NCBI GenBank assembly: GCA_964450305.1
Contig: CAYVFB010000086.1
Coordinates: 1-14,558 of the forward strand
Source of the DNA: JAAYJG01 sp964450305
Lineage (GTDB): Bacteria > Bacillota > Clostridia > DSM-8532
Direction: 5' to 3'
DNA: 14,558 nt
Shown here: positions 8,201 to 12,860 of the stretch, in pieces
Layout: every line of letters begins with the position of its first letter
Position numbering within the stretch: position 1 is the first letter of the stretch
Program-made: the position numbers and the translations under genes
The notes under the pieces: model-generated
Databases searched by the model: none
Seen by the model: only the letters and a program-made list of their open reading frames with translations
Told to the model about the DNA's origin: nothing

Positions 8201-8951
8201 TGGCGCTTTCCACCGTAGGCGGTTCACCGGGACGGAGGCGCTTGTACACCTCGAGCAGGCCTTCCTCTTCGCTCTTGGTATTGTCCTTCTGGATGGTGGA
8301 CAACAGCTTTTCATCCTCGCCAAACAACTGCAGCAACACCGCATCGGTGCCAAAGCCCAATGCTCTGAGAAAAACGGTGATAGGCAGTTTTCGGGTACGG
8401 TCAATTCTGACGGAAACAATATTGTTGGAATCGGTTTCATATTCCAGCCAGGCACCCCTGTTGGGAATGACCGTGTTGGAATAAAGCTTTTTACCGATTT
8501 TATCGCGATCCATGGCATAATAGATGCCCGGAGAACGAACCAGCTGGCTGACAATAACGCGTTCGGCACCGTTGATCACAAAGGTACCCGTATCGGTCAT
8601 CAACGGGAAATCCCCCATGAAGATTTCCTGCTCCTTCACCTCGCCGGTTTCCTTGTTGATCAAACGAACCTTTACCTTCAGGGGTGCGGAATAGGTGGTA
8701 TCCCTTTCCTTGCATTCCTGAACGGTATACTTTATGTTATCATCCAGCGAGTAGTCGATAAACTCCATGACCAGGTTCCCCGTATAATCGCTGATAGGGG
8801 AAACATCCTTTAAAACCTCTTTCAGACCCTCTTTCAGAAACCTCTCGTAGGAGTTTTTCTGAATTTCGATCAGATTTGGCATTTCGAGGACTTCATGGAT
8901 CTTCGAGTAGCTCATACGAGTTGTCTTGCCCAATTGTACTTCATGTGCCAT
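5214..8951 (-). CDS. rpoB: DNA-directed RNA polymerase beta subunit
   Basis: This 1245-residue subunit is intact from [20 protein letters not shown] to an acidic tail. The rifampicin-binding cluster spans about residues 480-515 ([36 protein letters not shown]). D491, H501 and S506 correspond to E. coli D516, H526 and S531 and are wild type, so a rifampicin-susceptible pocket is predicted. The catalytic-site motif [12 protein letters not shown] contains K935 and K943. The C-terminal clamp motif [20 protein letters not shown] is present. The last 88 residues contain about 43 Asp/Glu and only three Lys/Arg, a probably disordered acidic extension. The start is ATG at 8951, with GAGGTGA ending 6 bases before it. 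rpoC follows after 13 bases. There is no rplJ or rplL upstream; a ~400-nt leader precedes the gene. Confidence 0.99.
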   Translation of the reverse strand: [1245 protein letters not shown]

Positions 8952-9116
8952 TCACTATCACCTCATACTGTCATTGTGGTCTATCTTTATCCCGCTGCAC
9001 GGTATAAAACCCGTCTCGAAGGAAAAAAATAAGTAAGCCGCCGTTCTCATCCTTTATCACAGCCCTGCTGCGATATGTACTTTTAGAAGAAAAAACTAAA
9101 GATTTAACTTTCCGGA

Positions 9117-9167
9117 CAACAAAAATAGATTAGGAAAAAACGCGTACCAAAACCATGAACCTAATCT
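9117..9167 (-). terminator. Candidate attenuator in the rpoBC leader
   Basis: On the minus strand AGATTAGG (9167-9160) can pair perfectly with CCTAATCT (9134-9127), enclosing 25 bases, and the stem is followed by ATTTTTGTTG (9126-9117). The U-rich tail resembles an intrinsic terminator, although the 8-bp stem has only three G-C pairs and the loop is long. An upstream GGATTAGG (9227-9220) can pair with the same CCTAATC, giving an alternative fold. Attenuation is inferred; no ligand-binding fold is recognised. Confidence 0.4.
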
Positions 9168-9174
9168 CAATCAT
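9130..9174 (-). CDS. Possible 14-residue leader peptide in the rpoBC leader
   Basis: ATG at 9174 opens the frame MIEIRFMVLVRVFS, and its TAA (9132-9130) lies inside the 3' arm of the candidate attenuator stem. A ribosome on it would melt the 5' arm and reach the 3' arm. No ribosome binding site is visible before the ATG, so translation is doubtful and the overlap may be chance. Confidence 0.13.
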   Translation of the reverse strand: MIEIRFMVLVRVFS

Positions 9175-9258
9175 GCTGTTATAAGGCTGCATTATTACAG
9201 TTCAAAACGCTATCCTTCTCCTAATCCATCATTAAGCTGTAAATTGCTTTAAATCATA

Positions 9259-9287
9259 TTGTACCCTGCGTACATTTGTGTTATAAT
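9259..9287 (+). promoter_or_regulatory. Strong plus-strand promoter TTGTAC-17-TATAAT inside the rpoBC leader
   Basis: TTGTAC (9259-9264), a 17-base spacer and a perfect TATAAT (9282-9287) predict a start near 9294. It reads away from rpoB, through the rpoBC promoter region. The palindrome TGTAC-CCTGC-GTACA (9260-9274) overlaps the -35. CTGCGT (9266-9271) and ACGCAG (9290-9295) flank the -10 as inverted repeats, so a DNA-binding regulator is possible. No rightward gene follows, which argues for an RNA product. Confidence 0.6.
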
Positions 9288-9351
9288 AAACGCAGATATT
9301 ATTTCCCATGGGGAAAGTATGCCTGGCCACAATATGATAATGCAGTTTATA

Positions 9352-9380
9352 ATTTTACCATAGGCTTTTTTCAAAGTCAA
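9352..9380 (-). promoter_or_regulatory. rpoBC promoter TTGACT-17-TAAAAT
   Basis: On the minus strand TTGACT (9380-9375), a 17-base spacer (9374-9358) and TAAAAT (9357-9352) form a near-consensus housekeeping promoter with a predicted start near 9345. It gives an untranslated leader of about 394 bases before the rpoB ATG at 8951. The long leader holds the attenuator candidate and the opposing promoter. Confidence 0.75.
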
Positions 9381-9405
9381 TGTTTTTTTTTGAATACAGT
9401 ACAAG

Positions 9406-9437
9406 GGGGGATCGGGTACCGATCTCCCTTTTTGTTT
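9406..9437 (+). terminator. Strong intrinsic terminator on the plus strand
   Basis: GGGGGATCGG (9406-9415) pairs with CCGATCTCCC (9419-9428), with one G-U, around the loop GTA, and is followed by TTTTTGTTT (9429-9437). The T-run is only on the plus strand, so it ends rightward transcription, 14 bases before the stop of the leftward small gene at 9452. It cannot terminate the leftward truA operon efficiently, although the same hairpin forms in that RNA. It supports a genuine rightward transcript from 9259-9287. Confidence 0.85.
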
Positions 9438-9451
9438 AACGTCTTTCGGGC

Positions 9452-9709
9452 CTATTCTTCCAGTCTTATTTCAAAACGGTCAAATTCAACAGGTTCAAAA
9501 AACTGATCGGCATGAAAGGAAGTCCACTTAAACCGCACGAATTCCCTTGTATTCTTACCCACCCAAAGAGGAACGGAGATGCCCAGTTTTTTGCAAAGCT
9601 CCACCAAGGATGACTCCAGCTGTTTTTGAAACCTTCCCTGTCCGGACAGAACTGACTCATCCTGCATCAGGATGACCGTGCCCTTTACGATTTTCGCGTT
9701 CAGTTTCAC
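9452..9709 (-). CDS. Small conserved-looking protein downstream of truA
   Basis: This 85-residue protein has no function I can name. I chose the GTG at 9709 because AAGGAG sits 6 bases upstream. An in-frame ATG at 9754 would add 15 residues (beginning MNANEVPHYG) but has no ribosome site. The sequence runs KLNAKIVKGTVILMQDE, an amphipathic helical stretch (QKQLESSLVELCKKLGI), then VPLWVGKNTREFVRFK and a tail FHADQFFEPVEFDRFEIRL. Small proteins with the N-terminal KLNA..I.K and the NTREF.RF...F.ADQF pattern occur in Clostridia as hypotheticals (from memory, not checked). There is no signal peptide or membrane segment. It is third in the ROK-truA operon, 56 bases after truA. No T-tailed terminator follows on its strand, so read-through toward rpoB is possible. 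Confidence 0.78.
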   Translation of the reverse strand: MKLNAKIVKGTVILMQDESVLSGQGRFQKQLESSLVELCKKLGISVPLWVGKNTREFVRFKWTSFHADQFFEPVEFDRFEIRLEE

Positions 9710-9765
9710 ATTATTCTCCTTCATGCCGTAATGGGGTACTTCATTTGCATTCATTGTTGCGGGGT

Positions 9766-10512
9766 TCAGGGCGGATAGTGGACCTCCAGCAAATACAGTC
9801 CTTGGGGCGGGGCCGTAATTCCAGCCTTGTTCCTGTCCTTCCCATTCAGCAGGGTTTCCATGCTCTGAGCCGTTCTTTTTTTCAGCCCGACTTCGACCAT
9901 GGTTCCTGTCATAATCCGAACCATATTATAAAGAAAGCCATTACCCGATACCCGGTAAACCAGGCAATCCCCCTGCCTGGTCCATTTCGAAGCGGTAAGG
10001 GTTCTGTTAAAGGTTTGAATACTGTGACCACTGGAACAAAATGCAGAAAAATCATGTTCGCCAATAAAACTTTTTGCTGCAAGCTCCATAGCTTCAAAGT
10101 CCAGTGGCTCCCGTACATGCCATGCCCTCTTTGCCAGAAGTGGTGAGCGAATGGAGCGATTTAATATACGATACTCGTATGTTTTTCCAGCTGCTGAAAA
10201 TCGGGCATGAAAGTCTGGCGGCACCTGATGAGAGGTTAGAATGCAAACCTCGGGCGGAAGAATGGAATTCAACGCTGCGGAAAACTTTTCTGCCGGAATT
10301 TTCGATTGGGTATCAAAATGAGCAACCTGCCCGAAGGCATGAACACCTGTGTCAGTGCGGCCGGCCCCGGTAACCCTTGTGATTTCTCCGGTGATTACGG
10401 CAATAGCCTTTTCCAGTTCTGCCTGAACGGAATGGGCATTCTCCTGTACCTGCCATCCGTGAAAGCCGGAACCATCATATTCAATGACAAGTTTTATCCT
10501 GCGGCTTTGCAA
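9766..10512 (-). CDS. truA: tRNA pseudouridine(38-40) synthase
   Basis: TruA converts uridines 38-40 of the tRNA anticodon stem to pseudouridine. The protein has 248 residues, normal for the family. It opens with KLVIEYDGSGFHGWQVQ (from about residue 7). The catalytic aspartate is D54 in GRTDTGVHAFGQ. Later blocks include FHARFSAAGKTYEYRI, FIGEHDFSAFCSSG and GNGFLYNMVRIMTGTMVEVG. The start is TTG at 10512, preceded by GAGGTGG at a 4-base gap. Upstream in-frame codons reach an ATG at 10689, but that extension of 59 residues overlaps the preceding ROK gene and looks non-coding (RSSVFPWKSNRISCCKTS), so I reject it. It is the second gene of a leftward operon, 52 bases after the ROK kinase. Confidence 0.97.
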   Translation of the reverse strand: MQSRRIKLVIEYDGSGFHGWQVQENAHSVQAELEKAIAVITGEITRVTGAGRTDTGVHAFGQVAHFDTQSKIPAEKFSAALNSILPPEVCILTSHQVPPDFHARFSAAGKTYEYRILNRSIRSPLLAKRAWHVREPLDFEAMELAAKSFIGEHDFSAFCSSGHSIQTFNRTLTASKWTRQGDCLVYRVSGNGFLYNMVRIMTGTMVEVGLKKRTAQSMETLLNGKDRNKAGITAPPQGLYLLEVHYPP

Positions 10513-10564
10513 AGGGACCACCTCGAATCTTCCTGTGCAGCTTGTTTTACAGCAGCTTATCCGG

Positions 10565-11527
10565 TTACTTTTCCATGGAAATACCGAGGAGCGCAGCACC
10601 GATGATACCCGCATCATTTCCGGTTTCCGCGCGAACAATCCGGGTCTGAGGGACATCTCCTCCGCCGAAATACGCAATTTCCTGAACAAGTGCTCTTAGT
10701 GGCTGCAACAGGGTTTCACCTTCCTTGCTGACCCCGCCGCCAAGAACAATTTTTGCGGGTTGAAAAATATTGATCATATTTGCAATACCCTCAGCCAGAT
10801 ACCGAATATATTGATTTACGACCTTGATACCTGTGGCATCACCCTCACGCATCGCGTCGAATGCTGTTTTTGCATTGATATTTCCCAGATTTCCCCCGGA
10901 CAGTCGGTGAATTGCAGAATCAGGATCTTCCTGTGCAGCTCGCCTGGTTTGACGGATGAGCGCTGTGGCGGATGCATATGCCTCCCAGCAGCCATCTCTT
11001 CCGCAGGTACACTTTTCGCCACCCTGTTCTACAACGGTATGGCCAATTTCCCCTGCCATGCCGTTAAACCCTGTGAAAATCTTCCCGCCTAAAATAATAC
11101 CGCCGCCAACGCCTGTGCCCAGGGTTACTGTGATGGAGTCTTCCACATCATGTGCGGCACCAACCAAACCTTCGGCCAGAGCCGCACAGTTTGCGTCATT
11201 CTCCAGATATACAGGAAGAGAGATGGTTTCTTGCAGTTCCTTACGCATAGGGACATTGTTGAACTTGAGATTATTGCTGTATTGCAGAATTCCATTTTCA
11301 CGATCCGAAATGCCGGGACTTCCGATGCCGATATAAGGAACATCCTGAACCGATAACCCGGTTTCGTCCAGTAACCTCAACACCAGCAGAGCCATATCTT
11401 TGATAATCTCAGAATAGTGCCTGTCCACATCTGTGGGTGTGCTGCCCTTTTTAATGATCTTCCGGTTTTCATCCAGAATACCGGCAGCGATATTGGTTCC
11501 CCCCAAATCAATTCCGACATAATGCAT
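10565..11527 (-). CDS. ROK family glucokinase-type sugar kinase
   Basis: This 320-residue cytoplasmic enzyme probably phosphorylates glucose with ATP at carbon 6 to feed glycolysis. The ATP phosphate-binding loop is DLGGTN (D7, G9, G10, T11). The catalytic base lies in ENDAN (D111). LGTGVGGGII (137-146) and GFNGMAGEIGH (153-163) are ROK signatures. The ROK zinc site is H163 with C173, C175 and C180 in CTCGRDGCWEA. The C-terminal adenine-binding motif IFQPAKIVLGGGVS is present. No helix-turn-helix domain precedes it, so it is a kinase rather than a ROK repressor. The start is ATG at 11527 with GGAGG 8 bases before it; an ATG 21 bases upstream lacks a ribosome site. It leads the operon with truA and the small gene, driven by the promoter at 11609-11637. 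Substrate is inferred: other hexoses such as N-acetylmannosamine are used by close relatives. Confidence 0.93.
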   Translation of the reverse strand: MHYVGIDLGGTNIAAGILDENRKIIKKGSTPTDVDRHYSEIIKDMALLVLRLLDETGLSVQDVPYIGIGSPGISDRENGILQYSNNLKFNNVPMRKELQETISLPVYLENDANCAALAEGLVGAAHDVEDSITVTLGTGVGGGIILGGKIFTGFNGMAGEIGHTVVEQGGEKCTCGRDGCWEAYASATALIRQTRRAAQEDPDSAIHRLSGGNLGNINAKTAFDAMREGDATGIKVVNQYIRYLAEGIANMINIFQPAKIVLGGGVSKEGETLLQPLRALVQEIAYFGGGDVPQTRIVRAETGNDAGIIGAALLGISMEK

Positions 11528-11547
11528 GTGAAATTCCTCCCTGCGCA

Positions 11548-11564
11548 TTTGTGATTTTCACAAA
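11548..11564. repeat. Perfect inverted repeat in the ROK gene leader
   Basis: TTTGTGA (11548-11554) and TCACAAA (11558-11564) flank TTT, forming a perfect 7-bp hairpin about 11 bases upstream of the GGAGG site of the ROK kinase gene. It lies downstream of the predicted start point (~11602), so it may be an operator acting as a roadblock, an mRNA hairpin affecting translation, or chance. Confidence 0.4.
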
Positions 11565-11608
11565 GTTCCCATTTCCCAGGTTTTCCTGAAGTCAAATGGG
11601 GTAAGCAT

Positions 11609-11637
11609 ATTATAACATCGTAACAAGACGCATGCAA
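11609..11637 (-). promoter_or_regulatory. Promoter of the ROK-truA operon, TTGCAT-17-TATAAT
   Basis: On the minus strand TTGCAT (11637-11632), a 17-base spacer and TATAAT (11614-11609), preceded by TG one base upstream, make a strong extended -10 promoter. The predicted start near 11602 leaves a leader of about 75 bases before the ATG at 11527. Confidence 0.75.
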
Positions 11638-11663
11638 TTACCATGAATGGCGTAAGGTTACTC

Positions 11664-11757
11664 CTGTGAAACCTGCCTGGGTTTCGTGTCATTTGGCGAC
11701 ACCTCGTTCGTGAAGGACTGTTCACAGAGAAGCAGTCGGCACCTTCAGAGCGAAGTG
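11664..11757. repeat. Chain of small inverted repeats in the divergent intergenic region
   Basis: Successive short inverted repeats occur here: GAAACC/GGTTTC (11668-11685), GTGTC/GACAC (11686-11702), GTGAA/TTCAC (11710-11725) and GGCAC/GTGCC (11739-11758). They lie immediately left of the REP-like repeat, so the whole 11664-11825 segment may be one composite structured element. No ORF, start signal or terminator T-run is seen in it. Confidence 0.4.
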
Positions 11758-11763
11758 CCTGTC

Positions 11764-11825
11764 ATTCTGAACGAAGTGAAGGATCTCGCATTACCCCTGA
11801 CTAGATCCTTCGCTGCGCTTAGGAT
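11764..11825. repeat. REP/MITE-like inverted repeat, copy 2
   Basis: The left arm (11764-11786, beginning ATTCTGAACGAAGTGAAGG) and right arm (11803-11825, beginning AGATCCTTCGCTGCGCTTAGG) are 23-base imperfect inverted repeats around a 16-base loop. It matches copy 1 at 1021-1081 in the same orientation, and like copy 1 it lies between divergently transcribed genes. AAAACAAATA follows, as AAAACACATA follows copy 1. Confidence 0.8.
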
Positions 11826-11905
11826 AAAACAAATACCTCTGTAACAACTGATGAACATATTAAGTGGGGAGGGCGAACAGAAACGTATAGAGCTTTGCAA
11901 TAATA

Positions 11906-11914
11906 TGGTATAAT
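11906..11914 (+). promoter_or_regulatory. Extended -10 promoter for the GNAT gene
   Basis: TGGTATAAT (11906-11914) is a perfect extended -10. The -35 at 17 bases (TATAGA) is poor. The start near 11921 gives a leader of about 80 bases before the ATG at 12003. Confidence 0.55.
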
Positions 11915-12002
11915 AGGTTCACAGTGATGATCATTGTACGCGGATCAGCAGTAACAAGCTGTTGCATCATTTCCTGTGCCGTGGCTGCTGAGTGGAGGTT
12001 CT

Positions 12003-12551
12003 ATGATAAAAGGTAATAAAGTACTTTTACGCACATTTCTAAGAAAGGATCTGGAAAAGGTTTATCCCTTGATCTGTGATATTAACAATAAAGGCCCCTA
12101 CTGGCATTTATCCATCCCATCCGAAACCGAATTTGTGGATGAATTCAATAAAACCGGTTTGTGGGGCAAGGATGAAGGAAGAATGCTCATCATGGATCAC
12201 GATGATCATTATTTGGGTGAGCTGTTGTTTTTTAAAGGTCTTGATTATCAATCGGGATATGAGGTTGGCTACGAGCTGTTCCATCCCTCCCATGGCGGCA
12301 AGGGATATATGAGTGAAGCCCTGCTGCTGTTTTGTGCCTATATGTTCGCGTGCCACCCCATCAACCGGCTTCAGGTCAACGTGATGAAGGATAACACGGG
12401 AAGCCGCAGGGTTGCGGAGCATTGCGGTTTCATTTATGAAGGCACCATGCGCAAGGCTACCTTTCACAATGGCCAATATCATGATTTGGATCTGTTATCC
12501 ATCCTACGCGAGGAATGTCCGCCCTTAAGCTCTTTGCTTCCAAAAAAGTAA
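12003..12551 (+). CDS. GNAT family N-acetyltransferase, RimJ/RimL-like
   Basis: The 182-residue protein is the usual size for a single-domain GNAT enzyme that transfers acetyl from acetyl-CoA to an amine or protein N-terminus. The N-terminal KVLLRTFLRKDLEKVYPLI is typical of the RimJ/RimL (Acetyltransf_3) subgroup. The acetyl-CoA pyrophosphate loop is HPSHGGKGYMSEAL (about 94-107). The C-terminal block contains MKDNTGSRRVAEHCGFIYEG (128-147), followed by the family-typical MRKATFHNGQYHDLDLLSIL. The start is ATG at 12003 with GGAGG 4 bases upstream. An in-frame GTG at 11976 would add nine residues (MPWLLSGGS) but is less well supported. The substrate cannot be predicted: it could be an antibiotic, a polyamine or a ribosomal protein. 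It stands alone, divergent from the ROK operon, and no clear terminator follows. Confidence 0.88.
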   Translation: MIKGNKVLLRTFLRKDLEKVYPLICDINNKGPYWHLSIPSETEFVDEFNKTGLWGKDEGRMLIMDHDDHYLGELLFFKGLDYQSGYEVGYELFHPSHGGKGYMSEALLLFCAYMFACHPINRLQVNVMKDNTGSRRVAEHCGFIYEGTMRKATFHNGQYHDLDLLSILREECPPLSSLLPKK

Positions 12552-12860
12552 GCCCATTAAACCGAAAGATAATCAGGGACCACTTTAACGATAAGAAGAA
12601 GCTTTTTGGGTTTTTTCGAATACTACATCCGCTTGGGGTGAAGAATTTTGCTATTCATATTAAATCCGTAAATTATTGCATAGTTCCGCTGATGGTATGG
12701 AAAAATGAACGAAAGAGAACATACCAGCTGGGGCAGTTCGGTAAGCACGGAAAACATAAATGGTGAAACTGTAAAATGCACTATGTGGCCTTCCATGACT
12801 GGAAATTCACATAATGCAGGAAACATGCTTTCCCGAACGCTCTGATTGCGGAGGAAAACC
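12552..12860. other. Intergenic region with structured yetF-side leader
   Basis: No convincing gene, promoter or terminator is seen in these 309 bases. They contain TGGTATG/CATACCA inverted repeats (12693-12699 and 12720-12726). A nested hairpin combines TATGTG/CACATA (12782-12787, 12808-12813) with an inner TTCCA/TGGAA. A small hairpin GGAAA-CATGC-TTTCC lies at 12819-12833. The last two lie just upstream of the ribosome site of the DUF421 gene and may be part of its leader. Confidence 0.4.

Larger units (their letters stand above)
9294..9437 (+). ncRNA. Candidate ~140-nt small RNA antisense to the rpoBC 5' leader
   Basis: A consensus promoter (9259-9287) and a strong U-tailed terminator (9406-9437) on the plus strand bracket about 140 bases with no substantial ORF. 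The RNA would begin with a TTTCCC-ATG-GGGAAA hairpin (9303-9317). About 50 bases at its 5' end are complementary to the start of the predicted rpoBC mRNA (start near 9345), and its transcription would cross the rpoBC promoter at 9352-9380. A 14-codon frame from ATG 9319 (MPGHNMIMQFIILP) follows GGGGAAAG and might be a small peptide. It does not resemble 6S, SRP, tmRNA or RNase P RNA as far as I can see. Existence is inferred from the signals alone. Confidence 0.42.

Noticed and set aside
8952..9351. Possible L10 leader or known riboswitch upstream of rpoB
   Set aside because: I found no match to the L10/L12 leader, T-box, purine, c-di-GMP or other fold I can recognise. Only the GATTAGG attenuator-like pairing is supported.
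9294..9437. 6S RNA or SRP RNA identity for the plus-strand RNA
   Set aside because: There is no long closing stem with a central bubble as in 6S, and no GGAAG-type SRP tetraloop region; it stays unclassified.
9276..9506. 76-codon plus-strand frame over the rpoBC leader
   Set aside because: It runs through a strong terminator at 9406-9437 and into the antisense of the small gene downstream of truA, so it cannot be a normal coding region.
10513..10689. N-terminal extension of TruA from an ATG at 10689
   Set aside because: It overlaps the 3' end of the ROK kinase gene in another frame, does not resemble TruA, and the TTG at 10512 has an excellent ribosome site and gives the family length.
12515..12766. 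83-codon frame overlapping the end of the GNAT gene
   Set aside because: It starts inside the acetyltransferase coding sequence with GAGGA directly abutting the ATG, and its basic composition has no recognisable domain. Not enough support.
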